From positions 1 to 64,000 of the forward strand of contig DATBYW010000079.1 in NCBI GenBank assembly GCA_036513515.1: a DNA stretch of 64,000 nt, read 5' to 3'. Numbering within the stretch: position 1 is the stretch's first letter; each line of letters begins with the position of its first letter. This document shows, piece by piece, positions 52,289 through 62,094 of the stretch. The notes beneath the pieces are model-generated. The model saw only the letters and a list, made by a program, of their open reading frames with translations. It made no database searches and was not told the origin of the DNA. A program made the translations under genes and the position numbers. This stretch comes from Nephthysia sp036513515. Its GTDB lineage: Bacteria; Chloroflexota; Dormibacteria; Dormibacterales; Dormibacteraceae.

Positions 52289-55200
52289 CAGAGCTTCCGC
52301 TCCCGTGCAGGCCCGGACCCTCTCGGTGCCTCCGCCGCGCGGACGTCGCAGCTGGCTGCCTTCACCTCCTGGATGTGAACGTTGGGATCGAGGACGATGG
52401 GAAAAGCGTCGTTGGCCGAGTCGCCGGTCACCAGGCCGCTGTAGCCCCAGTGGTAAGGCAGTCCCACCTGAAGGATGGTTCGGCCGTCGACCTGAAGGGG
52501 CTGAAGGCGCTCCGTCACCAGGACCCGCGCGTGGAGGATCCCGCGGGCGGTGATGATCTCCGCCCAGCCGCCCGGCTGCAGACCACGCTCCTGCGCCAGC
52601 TCCGGGCCGACCTCGCAGAAGAACTCGGGCTGCAGCTCGCTCAGCACCGGCAGGTTGCGGCTCATCGCTCCCGTCGTGTGATGTTCGGTCAGGCGATACG
52701 TCGTCATGACGTAGGGGTAGCGGTCGCGGTCCTCGTTGTAGGGGTTCAGCGGGTGCTGGTAGACCTCGCGCGCCGGGTTCGCGCTCTGCTCGTAGAGAGG
52801 ATTCTCGACCGGCGACTCGTGAGGCTCGTAGTGCGGCGGCAGAGGGCCGTCGAGCACCCCGCTGGGGGCGTACAGCCATCCCCTGCCGTCGCCCTGCATG
52901 ATGAAGGGCGCGTCGCCAGGCAGGGCGGCGTCCGCTGCCGCACCCTCCGGGGGCTGGTAGTCGGGCGGCTTGCCCGGCGCGAAGTCCGGAACGTCCTCGC
53001 CCAGCCAGCGTCCCTGCCCGGGGTCCCACCAGACGTACCTCTTGCGCTCCGACCAGGGCCTGCCCGAGGGATCGGCAGAAGCCCGGTTGTAGAGCAGGCG
53101 GCGGTTTGCCGGCCAGGCCCACCCCCACTCCGGCGCCACCCAGCTCTGTTCCGAAGCCGGCTTCTTCCGTGCCGGCTGGTTCACCTCGCCGGCGTACGAG
53201 CCGCAGTAGATCCAGCAGCCAGAGGCGGTCGACCCGTCGGCCTTGAGCTCGGCGAACCCGCTGAGAGCCTTCCCATCCGGCCCCCAGCCGCTGACCTCAC
53301 GCAGCACCTGGTCAGCGCTGGGCTCGGCGCTCTCGCCCCCGGTCGGGTAGCTCCAGTTGAGCGCCAGGATGGCCTGGTCCCGGGGCTCTTTGGAGCCGGC
53401 CAGCTTCTCCCGGATGACGCGGCCAAGGTGGTAGTAGAACCAGAGCTCTGAACGGCAGTCGCCGCTCGGCTCGACCGCCGCGTGGTGCCATTGCAGCAGG
53501 CGCTGGGTGTTGGTGAAGGAGCCGCTCTTCTCGGTGTGCGCCGCGGCCGGCAGGAAGAACACCTCAGTCTTGATCTCCTCCGTCTTCAGCTCGCCGGTCG
53601 CGATCTCGGGCGAGTCCTTCCAGAAGGTTGCACTCTCGATCAGGAAGAGGTCGCGCACCACGAGCCAGTCCAGGTTGGCCATGGCGGTGCGATGCAGCTT
53701 GCCGTTTGCCGATCCCACCGCCGGGTTCTCGCCGGGCAGGAAATAGCCTTTGACGCGGCCGGCCAGCATCTGGAACGCCGTCTGGTAGGTCGAGTGGTCA
53801 AGGTCGATGTGCGGCAGGTAGTCGAAGCAGAAGTCGTTCTCGGCTGTGGCGGCGTCGCCGAAATAGGCCTTGAGCAGGCTGACCAGGTAGGCGCGCAGGT
53901 TGCCCCAGCCGCCGCCCGCCGAGGTATGGCGCTCCACGTAGGCGTCGAGCGAGTCCTCGCCGGCGTGCGGCATGGGCAGGTAGCCGGGGAGCAGGTCGTA
54001 GAGCGTCGGGATGTCCGTGGAGCCCTGGATGCTGGCGTGCCCGCGCAGCGCCAGCACGCCGCCGCCGGGACGTCCGATGTTGCCGAGCAGCAGCTGCATG
54101 ATCGCCCCGGTCCGGATGATCTGAACACCGACGGTGTGCTGCGTCCAGCCCAGGGAGTAGACGAGAGCGGAGGTCCGCTCCCGCCCCGAGTTCTCGCAGA
54201 GCTCCTCGGCGACGCGCAGGAACGTCTGCCGCGGGACCCCGGTGACGCGCTCCACCATCTCCGGCGTGTAGCGCCGGTAGTGCTTCCTCAGGAGCTGGAA
54301 GACGCAGCGAGGATGCTGGAGGGTCTCGTCGCGGGGCGCGCCGGAACGCTCCAGGCTGCCGCCCAGCGCTCCGGTCGGCTCGGTCCTGGCCGCGGTCCCG
54401 GCGCGCTGGCCCGTGTCCGGCGTCTGGCGATGCTCTTCGTACTGCCACGACCTGGGGTCATAGGTCCGCTCTTCGGGGTCCCAGCCGGAGAACAAGCCGT
54501 CCAGATCCTCGGTGTCCCTGAAGTCCTCGCTGACGATGCTGGCCGCGTTTGTGTACGGGATCACATAGTCGCGGAACCAGCGGTCGTTCTCCAGGATGTA
54601 GTGGACGATCCCGCCCAGAAATGCGATGTCGCTCCCCGCCCGGAGCGGGACGTGGAAGCTGGCGTTGGCGCTGGTGCGGGTGAATCGGGGGTCGACGTGG
54701 ATGACCGTCGCGCCCCTGAGCTTGGCCTCCATCACCCACTGGAAGCCCACCGGGTGGTTCTCGGCCATGTTCGAGCCCATGATCAGGATGCAGTCCGAGT
54801 GCTGCAGGTCCTGCTGGAAGGTGGTGGCGCCTCCCCTACCGAGCGTGGCCCCCAGACCGGGGACAGTGGCGCTGTGTCATATGCGGGCCTGATTTTCGAT
54901 CTGAACTATCCCCAGTCCGGTGAACAGCTTCTTGATCAGGTAGTTCTCTTCGTTGTCGAGGGTGGCGCCGCCCAGGCTGGCCATCGAGAGCGTGCGGTTC
55001 AGAGGCTGCCCCTGCTCGTTGCGCTCCTGCCAGTCCGCCGCTCGGGCGGCGATGACCCGGTCGGCGATCATGTCCATCGCTCGATCCAGCGGTAGGTCTT
55101 CCCAATCCGTCCCGTGGGGGCGCCGGTACCGGACCTGATACTGGCGCAGAGGCGACTGGACGAGGTTGCGGCTGGCGGAGCCTTTGGGACAGAGCCGGCC

Positions 55201-55440
55201 CCTTGAGATGGGGCTGGCCGGGTCTCCCTCGATCTGCGTCACCTGCTCGTTCTTGACGAACACGCGCTGCGCGCAGCCGACAGCGCAGTAGGGGCAGATC
55301 GAGGACACGACGCGGTCGGCCTCCTCGGTGCGCGGCTTCACGTCGACGTGGTTGCGGGAGCGGGCGGATTCTCTCAAGCCCATCGGGTCGGCCCCGGTCA
55401 GCTGGCGGAGCGCCGGCCAGAGCCGTACGGGGTTCCTCAC
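52288..55440 (-). CDS. fdhG: Molybdopterin formate dehydrogenase alpha subunit, selenocysteine-containing
   Basis: This is a protein of about 1050 residues that reads through an in-frame TGA at 54877-54879 (residue 188). The context R-I-(TGA)-H-S-A-T-V-P matches the Sec site of FdnG-type enzymes (R-V-U-H-G-P-T-V). A hairpin with loop GGUCU follows 18 bases later. N-terminal C-P-Y-C-A-V-G-C and C-P-K-G bind [4Fe-4S]; M-G-S-N-M-A-E-N-H-P is in the molybdopterin domain. GTG 55440 is chosen because GGAGGT lies four bases upstream. No Tat signal is seen, so the subunit may face the cytoplasm. It needs SelA-D machinery elsewhere in the genome. Confidence 0.9.
54848..54864 (-). promoter_or_regulatory. 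Predicted bacterial SECIS element
   Basis: Reading the minus strand, six-base arms GTCCCC and GGGGGC enclose the loop GGTCT, 18 bases after the in-frame TGA. The loop sequence and spacing match the SelB-binding SECIS apical loop of E. coli fdhF as I recall it. Confidence 0.7.
54877..54879 (-). other. In-frame UGA (selenocysteine codon) in fdhG
   Basis: The TGA lies between two frames that are otherwise one continuous formate dehydrogenase, at exactly the position of the molybdenum-ligand Sec. Cysteine is the usual substitute in non-Sec homologues, and here neither Cys nor a frameshift is present. Confidence 0.85.
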
Positions 55441-55573
55441 ACGACCTCCGCGGTGCCGGCCGGCGAGAGTGCCACCACAACTACTGATACTCGCGCGATG
55501 GCACAGCGACCGCAAGACCCGAGGCGCGATGTAACCCACCCTGGTATTCAGCTCGCGAGAAATAACCTACGGG

Positions 55574-56074
55574 GTGAGCCAGATGGACATGACAGTGTTC
55601 CGCCGCGGATCGATCGTGCTGGCCTCTTTGGCCGCGCTCGTGGTCGCGGCCTGTGGGGGCGGCTCCAGCTCGGGTGGCTCGAGCAGCGCGGCCTCGCCGA
55701 CCCCCAAGGCTGAGACGACGGTCAAGACGGCCTCCAAGACGGTGGCCGGGAAGTCGGAGACAATCCTTGTCGACGCCAAGGGGATCACCCTCTACTACTT
55801 CTTGTCAGACAAGGGCGGCACTGTGACCTGCACCGCCGCCTGCCTCCAGGCCTGGCCGCCGCTGCTCCTGCCCTCCGGCACGACCTCTCCCACCGGCGCC
55901 TCCGGTGTGACCGGCAAGCTGGCGACCGTCAGCAACCCCGCGGGAGCGCAGGTGAGCTACAACGGCTGGCCGCTCTACTACTACGCCAAGGACAAGGACG
56001 ACGGGGACGCCTACGGCCAGAACGTAGGCGGAAAGTGGTTCGTGGTCCCGCCCGACCTAGCCTCAGCGACCTGA
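55574..56074 (+). CDS. Secreted lipoprotein (COG4315-like repeat domain)
   Basis: This is a 166-residue lipoprotein. The N-terminal signal ends in a lipobox (V-V-A-A-C), followed by a Ser/Gly linker and a domain with the COG4315 signature: V-D-A-K-G-I-T-L-Y-Y-F, C-T-A-A-C-L-Q-A-W-P-P and Y-N-G-W-P-L-Y-Y-Y-A-K-D. Function unknown. GTG 55574 or ATG 55583 are possible starts. It is divergent from the fdh operon with about 130 bases between. Confidence 0.85.
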   Translation: MSQMDMTVFRRGSIVLASLAALVVAACGGGSSSGGSSSAASPTPKAETTVKTASKTVAGKSETILVDAKGITLYYFLSDKGGTVTCTAACLQAWPPLLLPSGTTSPTGASGVTGKLATVSNPAGAQVSYNGWPLYYYAKDKDDGDAYGQNVGGKWFVVPPDLASAT

Positions 56075-56761
56075 TCAGCCCGTCTCGGCGCTTCGCTTGC
56101 GGCTCTTGCGGCGCCTGGGGGCCGGCGTGGGCTCCTGTGTTACCTCGGCGGAGTCCCAGATTGCGAACTCGTCTTGCGGCTGGAGGGGATCTGGTCGCAG
56201 CGCGAAGTAGCCCATCATCTTCCAGTCCCGGCCGCGTTTCATGTGAACCTTTCCGAGATAGGTCATCGGTCCAACCGCGACCAGCTCGTCGAGGATGCTT
56301 CGAATCAGGAAGCGGGGGTTGCTGTCGAGGTCGTAGTCGATCTTCAGGACCAGCCGATCGGAGTCGACCAGGCCGGCGGCGGTGTAGGTGCGGAAGTCGA
56401 ATGCCGACAGCACACCCGGCTCCACGGGGCGAAAGGCGTAGCGCCTCCACACGAACCGGGCAGCGGTCGAAGCGCCCTGTGTCAGCAGGTTGTCACCGGT
56501 GGCGGCCTGCCTGTCGAACCGCTTACCCAGCCAGGGCATCCAGAGCGACGCCAGCCTCCGCGACAGGCCGTCGAGCGGACCCTGGGTAGTCATCACGAGG
56601 ATCCCCTCGTGGCGGCCGTTCAGCCCCTGCGGCGGTGCGCCCGCCCGAAATATGCGGTCCAGGTCCGCCGCGGTCTGCGCCGGGCGACGGGCGCTGGTCG
56701 CCTTCAGCCCTTGTATTGCCTCCCACGCACCCTCTGCCGAGCCCTTGATCGGGAGAGCCAT
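56075..56761 (-). CDS. Hypothetical protein
   Basis: This is a 228-residue soluble protein. The middle has F-D-F-R-T-Y-T-A-A-G-L and L-V-L-K-I-D-Y-D-L-D-S-N-P-R-F, and the C-terminus is basic. I do not recognise a family with confidence. ATG 56761 is preferred because GGAGGGGGCGATC precedes it. It is convergent with the lipoprotein gene; their stops abut at 56074/56075. Confidence 0.6.
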   Translation of the reverse strand: MALPIKGSAEGAWEAIQGLKATSARRPAQTAADLDRIFRAGAPPQGLNGRHEGILVMTTQGPLDGLSRRLASLWMPWLGKRFDRQAATGDNLLTQGASTAARFVWRRYAFRPVEPGVLSAFDFRTYTAAGLVDSDRLVLKIDYDLDSNPRFLIRSILDELVAVGPMTYLGKVHMKRGRDWKMMGYFALRPDPLQPQDEFAIWDSAEVTQEPTPAPRRRKSRKRSAETG

Positions 56762-56978
56762 GATCGCCCCCTCCTTCTTTTTATGAGGTGACCGCCGCCA
56801 TCCGGCCTCCCCCAACTTGAGCTACGCAACCCGTCGCGGGGCAGACAACCCCTGTCTGCCGGGACCTGGCGCTGATCTGTATGTTTGCCTCCGCGGGGCG
56901 GTGGACGGGCACTGTCAGTCTGGTGAGAGTATCTGGTTCTCCGATGAATTCCTATCCGCTTCAGGGTTTGGAGAGGAC

Positions 56979-57995
56979 ATGGACCTGACGCGACGCGACG
57001 TTCTCAAGAAGTCCGCGATGGGTGGTGCGGGCCTGGCCGCCATCCCCGGACTGGCGGCGTTTCTCGAAGCCTGCTCCAGCCCGCAGGCCGGCGCGGCGCC
57101 CAGCGGCGGCACTCCGAACCGAACCGTCAAGCTGGCTATGGTCACCCACGGCCAGGCCTCCGACCCGTTCTGGTCGGTGGTCAAGAAAGGCGTCGACCAG
57201 GCCGCCAGGGACACCGGCGCGGGCGTGACCTACGACGCGCCGCCAACCTTCGACATGGTTGCCATGAGCCAGCTGATCGACGCCGGGGTCTCGAAGAAGC
57301 CGGATGGCCTCATCGTCTCCCTGCCCGACCCCGGCGCGCTCGGCAAGTCCATCACAGCGGCGGTGTCAGCCGGCATCCCCGTGGTCTCCATCAACTCCGG
57401 TTCGGACGTCTACAAGCAGCTCGGGATCCTCGCCCACATCGGCCAGACCGAGGCGCTGGCCGGGCAGACGGGCGGAGAGAGGATGGGCGCGGCCGGGGTG
57501 AGGAACGGACTCGTCGTGAACCCGGGGCCGGGAAACGCGTCGCTCGAGCTCAGGGCCAGAGGCTTCCAGGAGGGGCTGAGCAAGTCCGGCGGGACCTCGA
57601 CCACCCTTGTCGTCGACCTCAAGAACACGACCGACACCCAGCAGAAGATCTCCGCCGCGCTGGCCCGGAACTACGACGGCATCATGACCCTGGGCGCGAC
57701 GGGCGCGGCCCCTACGCTGAAGGCGCTCCAGGACGGCGGCAAGCTGGGCAAGGTCAGGATGGCGACCTTCGACCTCTCCGCGGATGTGCTGACCGCGATC
57801 GACCAGGGCAACATGCTCTTCGCGGTCGATCAGCAGCAATACCTGCAGGGCTACCTGCCGGTCCTCTTTCTCACGCTCTACAAGCTGCTGCTGCTCATGC
57901 CGGGCGGCGGCCAGCCCGTGCTGACGGGGCCGGCGCTGGTCCTCAAAGACACCGCCGCAAAGATCATCGACCTGACCAAGCGCGGCGTCCGGTAG
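56979..57995 (+). CDS. Substrate-binding lipoprotein, sugar ABC type, Tat-exported
   Basis: This is a 338-residue periplasmic-binding protein of the LacI/ribose-binding fold (peripla_BP_4): V-K-L-A-M-V-T-H-G start, then N-x-x-P-V-V-S-I-N and D-G-I-M-T-L-G-A-T-G. The N-terminus has T-R-R-D-V-L-K (twin-arginine) and ends in a lipobox (F-L-E-A-C), so it is a Tat-exported lipoprotein. GAGAGGAC precedes ATG 56979. No permease or ATPase gene accompanies it in this window, so its transporter partner is elsewhere or it acts alone. Confidence 0.85.
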   Translation: MDLTRRDVLKKSAMGGAGLAAIPGLAAFLEACSSPQAGAAPSGGTPNRTVKLAMVTHGQASDPFWSVVKKGVDQAARDTGAGVTYDAPPTFDMVAMSQLIDAGVSKKPDGLIVSLPDPGALGKSITAAVSAGIPVVSINSGSDVYKQLGILAHIGQTEALAGQTGGERMGAAGVRNGLVVNPGPGNASLELRARGFQEGLSKSGGTSTTLVVDLKNTTDTQQKISAALARNYDGIMTLGATGAAPTLKALQDGGKLGKVRMATFDLSADVLTAIDQGNMLFAVDQQQYLQGYLPVLFLTLYKLLLLMPGGGQPVLTGPALVLKDTAAKIIDLTKRGVR

Positions 57996-58016
57996 CGAAT
58001 CTCTAGCGAATCTCTA
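57993..58016. repeat. Tandem 11-base repeat between convergent genes
   Basis: TAGCGAATCTC occurs twice in tandem in the 18-base gap between the binding-protein stop and the convergent acyltransferase stop, the first copy beginning with the stop codon itself. Probably a small slippage duplication. Confidence 0.5.
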
Positions 58017-58643
58017 GCGGGTCCAGGCGGCCTCGATGCGAACGGTGCGGCCGCAGGCTTCGCAGGTGATCTCCAGGTCGGTGTTCAGGGGAGCGGTGAC
58101 GGCACCGGTGGGGAGTGGGTGGGCGCAGGTGCAAACGAAGCCGCGCAGGCGGGCGGGATTGCCGTACACCATGCCGTGGGGAGGAACGTGCCTGGTCACC
58201 ACCGCCCCGGCGCCGACCAGCGCAAAGCGTCCTATGCGCATCCCCGGCAGCACCACGGCTCCTCCGCCCACGGAGGCGCCACGCTCGACCAGGGCGGGGC
58301 TGGCGGTCCAGTCCTCGGCCGTCTTCAGGGTTCCGTCGGGATTGATGGCGCGAGGCTCATGGTCGTTGAGGAGCATGACGCCGGGTCCCAGGAATACCCC
58401 GTCCTCCAGGTTGAAGCCGTGGAAGACGAAGACCCCGTTCTGCAGCTTGCAGCGATCGCCGATGCTCACGTCGAAGTCGATGTAGCTGCCCTTTCCCAGG
58501 ATGCACTCGGAGCCGATCACGGCCCCTTCGCGCACCTGGGCCTGGCTCCAGATCCGGGTGCCGGCGCCGATCCGGGCGTCCCCTGAAACCTCGGCAGAGG
58601 GATGGATGCTGACCCCTGGACGGACGGCCGGCTCTGTCGACAT
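58014..58643 (-). CDS. Left-handed beta-helix acyltransferase (WbbJ/FdtC-like)
   Basis: This is a 209-residue hexapeptide-repeat protein. Imperfect I-G-x-G-x-x hexads (A-R-I-G-A-G-T-R-I-W, A-V-I-G-S-E-C-I-L-G, S-V-G-G-G-A-V-V-L-P) run to residue 150, with the catalytic-type His in F-H-G-F-N and N-D-H-E-P. A C-terminal Cys-rich segment (C-T-C-A, then C-E-A-C-G-R) looks like a zinc ribbon, unusual for the family. It likely acetylates an amino-sugar nucleotide. Confidence 0.85.
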   Translation of the reverse strand: MSTEPAVRPGVSIHPSAEVSGDARIGAGTRIWSQAQVREGAVIGSECILGKGSYIDFDVSIGDRCKLQNGVFVFHGFNLEDGVFLGPGVMLLNDHEPRAINPDGTLKTAEDWTASPALVERGASVGGGAVVLPGMRIGRFALVGAGAVVTRHVPPHGMVYGNPARLRGFVCTCAHPLPTGAVTAPLNTDLEITCEACGRTVRIEAAWTR

Positions 58644-58724
58644 CGGCGGTCAAGGATAGCCCAGTTCGAGGAATCGACCGGGTTAGACCGTAATCACTCC
58701 GGTCCCCGGGTGTCTCAAAGGGCG

Positions 58725-59027
58725 ATGTCGTCCATCAGCAGCAAAACCACCGCTAGGCATCCGTTTTTACCGCAGGTGCCGGATCGCGAGAGTTTCCAGG
58801 CTGAGCCTTGGAAATTCTCGTGGACCAAGCGCCTCATGCAGCGGTTCGAAACGAACTCGGCCCCTCCATGTGCCTCATTGATGCGCTGGCGAGTGCTCGG
58901 TACGGTGGCCCGTGACTGCGAAAACCCAAGCGCAGGTCGAGGAGAGAAAAGCGTCCAGTCGTGCAGCGCACACCGGTGCGTCAGAGCCCGACCACGACCG
59001 AATCCCCAAGGAGTGATTTACCCGTGA
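58725..59027 (+). CDS. Possible small ORF overlapping NRPS start
   Basis: This is a 100-residue frame starting M-S-S-I-S-S-K, with AAAGGGCG upstream. Its TGA overlaps the NRPS GTG start by four bases (GTGA), a spacing typical of coupled genes here. The sequence is Arg/Ser/Pro-rich with no known domain and no resemblance to MbtH proteins. It may be only the leader region of the NRPS mRNA. Confidence 0.25.
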   Translation: MSSISSKTTARHPFLPQVPDRESFQAEPWKFSWTKRLMQRFETNSAPPCASLMRWRVLGTVARDCENPSAGRGEKSVQSCSAHRCVRARPRPNPQGVIYP

Positions 59028-60883
59028 GCCAGACCGTGGAGACGTTCTCCATGCCCACTCGTGCGTCAGTCGACGCGTCCCCCGAAAGCGTCATCGGTTC
59101 GACAGTTCCCGAGCTCGTGGAACAGCTCGCCGCGGCCCATCCCGATGCGGTTGCCGTCACCGACCCGGAGATGTCGCTCAGCTACAGCGACCTGGACCGC
59201 TGGGCAGCCTCCGTCGCCCGCGTCCTCCGCGCTCGCGGCGTCGACCGCGAGGTCGTCGTCGGTGTCTTCCTCCCGCGCTCGGCGCGGTTGGTGGCGGGAG
59301 CGCTCGGCATCATGAGGGCCGGGGGCGCATACCTGCCGCTGGACCCCGACTATCCGGCTGACCGAGTCGCCTTCATGCTCGAGGACGCCGGCTGCCCGGT
59401 CGTCCTCACGACACAGGACCTGGCGGCCCGGCTGCCCCAGGGCCCATGGCAGCCGATGGTGCTGACCTCGATCGCGCCCGCCGGGCGGATGGAACCGGCT
59501 CCCCCGGTACATCGCCCCTCGGCGGACGACCTGGCCTACGTCATCTACACGTCCGGTTCGACCGGGCGTCCGAAGGGCGTGGAGGTCACCCATCGAGGTC
59601 TCCTCAACCTCTGTGCCTGGCACCGCAACGCTTTCGAGATCACAGCCCGGGACAGGGGCACTCAGGCCATCAGCCCGGCCTTCGATCCGGCGGTCAACGA
59701 GCTCTGGCCCTACCTGAGCTCAGGCGCCAGCGTCCATGTGCCACCCGATGAGGTCCGGCTCTCAGCCGACCGGATGCGCGACTGGCTGGTCGAGAACCGC
59801 ATCACCAGCGCTTTCCTGCCCACGGTCCTGGCGGAGGCCATCCTGGATCAGGAGTGGCCCGCCGGCACCGCCCTGCGCTACCTGCACACGGGCGGCGACG
59901 TCCTGCACCGCTTCACCCCGGCCGGCCTGCCCTTCGACCTGGTCAACAACTACGGCCCGACCGAGAACACCGTCGTCACCAGCTCGGGCGTTGTGCCCCG
60001 GGAGCTGCGAGGTGATCGCCTGCCCACGATCGGGCGTCCGATCCCCGGCGTGTACGTGCGAGTGCTCGACGAGGAGTTCCAGCCTGTCCCCGAGGGCCAG
60101 GTGGGTGAGCTCTTCGTAGGCGGCGCCAGCCTGGCCCGTGGCTACCGCAACCGGCCGGACCTCACCGCCGAGCGCTTCATCGCAGACCGTTACGCCGATC
60201 GCCCCGAGGCGCGGCTCTACCGGACCGGTGACCTCGTGCGGATGCGCCGGGATGGCGAGATCGAGTTCCTCGGCCGGCTCGACAACCAGGTCAAGATCCG
60301 CGGCAGTCGGGTCGAGCTGGACGAAGTCGTGGCGGTCCTGGACGAGCATCCCCTCGTCCGCTCCGCGGTCCTGACCGTGAGCGAAGATGGGAACGAGCGG
60401 CGGCTCAACGCCTACGTCGTCCCCATCGAGGGCACGCGTCCGCCCGCCGCCGAGCTTCGGTCCTTCCTTGAAGAGCGGCTTCCCGCCTTCATGATCCCCG
60501 CCACCTTCACGCATATAGAGTCGCTCCCGCTGACCGTCAACGGGAAGCTCGATCGCGAAGCACTACCGGAACCGCGAGTTGCCTCGGAAGGAGAGCTCGC
60601 ACCCCCCCGGACCCCCGTCGAGGAGAGATTGGTTGAGATCGTGGCCGGCCTGCTCGAGCTCGAGCAGGTCGGCATCGACCAGGACTTCTTCCTTCTCGGG
60701 GGCCACTCCCTGCTGGCTACCCAGATCATCGCCCGCATCCGCGAGGACTACGGGGTCGAGGTCCCGCTTCGGAACCTCTTCAACGCCCGCACGATCGAAG
60801 GCATCTCCACCCTCGTGGAGGGGCTGCTGATCGCCCGGCTGGAGACGATGAGCGAAGAGGAGGCCAAGGGGCTCCTCCTATGA
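59024..60883 (+). CDS. NRPS adenylation-thiolation didomain (A-T)
   Basis: This is a 619-residue protein. Adenylation domain (about 25-510): core motifs Y-T-S-G-S-T-G-R-P-K-G, N-N-Y-G-P-T-E-N, Y-R-T-G-D-L-V-R and N-G-K-L-D are intact. Thiolation domain (about 535-605) has the phosphopantetheine site G-G-H-S-L. A tentative ten-residue specificity reading from alignment to GrsA is D-P-N-F-H-G-N-V-V-K, which I cannot assign. Stand-alone A-T plus P450 (as in NovH/NovI) usually loads an amino acid for on-carrier oxidation. GTG 59024 follows AAGGAG. Confidence 0.9.
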   Translation: MSQTVETFSMPTRASVDASPESVIGSTVPELVEQLAAAHPDAVAVTDPEMSLSYSDLDRWAASVARVLRARGVDREVVVGVFLPRSARLVAGALGIMRAGGAYLPLDPDYPADRVAFMLEDAGCPVVLTTQDLAARLPQGPWQPMVLTSIAPAGRMEPAPPVHRPSADDLAYVIYTSGSTGRPKGVEVTHRGLLNLCAWHRNAFEITARDRGTQAISPAFDPAVNELWPYLSSGASVHVPPDEVRLSADRMRDWLVENRITSAFLPTVLAEAILDQEWPAGTALRYLHTGGDVLHRFTPAGLPFDLVNNYGPTENTVVTSSGVVPRELRGDRLPTIGRPIPGVYVRVLDEEFQPVPEGQVGELFVGGASLARGYRNRPDLTAERFIADRYADRPEARLYRTGDLVRMRRDGEIEFLGRLDNQVKIRGSRVELDEVVAVLDEHPLVRSAVLTVSEDGNERRLNAYVVPIEGTRPPAAELRSFLEERLPAFMIPATFTHIESLPLTVNGKLDREALPEPRVASEGELAPPRTPVEERLVEIVAGLLELEQVGIDQDFFLLGGHSLLATQIIARIREDYGVEVPLRNLFNARTIEGISTLVEGLLIARLETMSEEEAKGLLL

Positions 60884-62094
60884 AGTCCGCCACCGAGCTG
60901 AGCCTCAACCGCCTCTTCGAGCCAGAGGTGCTGGGCGACCCCTACCCCCTCTACGACCTGCTGCGCAGCGAGGACCCGGTCCACTGGGATCCCTACCTCC
61001 GAGGTTGGGTGGTCACGCGCTACGACGACGTCGTTCACGCCCTGCAGCGCTACTCGGCCACCCTCAAGCACACGCCCGAGGAGCTGAGCGCGATGGGGAT
61101 GGAAGACATGGCTCCGATCCTGACCGTGATGGTTCGGCAGATGCGCTTCCTAGACCCCTCGGTCCACATGCGCGTCCGCACCCTGGCCTCCCGCGCCTTC
61201 ACACCTCGGCGTGTGGAGCAGCTCGAGAGCCACATCCAGGAGATCGTCGACGGACTCCTGGACGAGGCGCAGGAGCGGGGCGGGATGGACGTCATCGCCG
61301 ACCTCGGCCGGCCGCTGCCGTCCATCGTGATGGCGGAGCTGCTCGGGGTGCCGGTCGAGGACTGGCCCCTCCTGATCCGGTGGGCTGCCGACTTCGGCAG
61401 CGTCCTCGGCAACTTCCAGTACAACCCGGATCGGGTGGCCGCCGTGCGGCGCTCCCTGGACGAGATGTCCGCCTACTTCGGCGATCAGGTCCGGCGCCAG
61501 GCGGAGAGTCCCCGCGAAGGCCTGGTGGACGCCTTCGCGAGGGCCGACGCCAAGGGCGACCGGCTGACCGAGGAGGAGATCGTCGCCAACCTGATCCTGT
61601 GCACGGCGGGCGGCCTCGAGGCCCCCACCAACCTGATCGGGAACGGGATTCTCACCCTCCTTCGCAACCCCGACCAGCTCGCGGTGCTGAGGGATGACCC
61701 CTCGTTGGGCGCCTCCGCCGTGGAGGAACTGCTCCGCTACGAGAGCCCGAGCCAGCACACCATCCGCACCGCGCAAGAGGACACCGAGCTCGGTGGCCGC
61801 ACGATCGGCGCCGGCCAGTCGGTCATCACCATGCTTGGCGCCGCCAACCGCGACCCGGAGCACTTCCCTGAGCCGGACCGCCTGGACCTCCGCCGGCAGG
61901 ACAACCGGCACGTGGCCTTCGGCTGGGGTGCGCACTTCTGCTTCGGCGCGCCGCTGGCTCGGCTGCAGGGTCGCGTCACCTTCCGGACGCTGCTGCGCCG
62001 GATGCCGCGACTCCGCATGAACCCCGACACCCCGCTCGCCTGGCGCGACAACCTCGGTTTTCGCGGCCTTTCAGCCCTACCGGTGACCTTCTGA
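60880..62094 (+). CDS. Cytochrome P450
   Basis: This is a 404-residue P450 with the E-x-x-R pair (E-L-L-R), the heme loop F-G-W-G-A-H-F-C-F-G (proximal Cys) and an I-helix reading A-G-G-L-E-A-P-T-N where an A-G-x-E/D-T signature is expected. Its start overlaps the NRPS stop (ATGA), so the two are coupled. It probably oxidises an aminoacyl-thioester on the neighbouring carrier. Confidence 0.93.
   Translation: MKSATELSLNRLFEPEVLGDPYPLYDLLRSEDPVHWDPYLRGWVVTRYDDVVHALQRYSATLKHTPEELSAMGMEDMAPILTVMVRQMRFLDPSVHMRVRTLASRAFTPRRVEQLESHIQEIVDGLLDEAQERGGMDVIADLGRPLPSIVMAELLGVPVEDWPLLIRWAADFGSVLGNFQYNPDRVAAVRRSLDEMSAYFGDQVRRQAESPREGLVDAFARADAKGDRLTEEEIVANLILCTAGGLEAPTNLIGNGILTLLRNPDQLAVLRDDPSLGASAVEELLRYESPSQHTIRTAQEDTELGGRTIGAGQSVITMLGAANRDPEHFPEPDRLDLRRQDNRHVAFGWGAHFCFGAPLARLQGRVTFRTLLRRMPRLRMNPDTPLAWRDNLGFRGLSALPVTF

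Noticed and set aside
54780..54880. Pseudogene call for the formate dehydrogenase catalytic subunit
   Set aside because: The interrupting codon is a TGA at the known selenocysteine site with a SECIS-like hairpin, and no frameshift is present.
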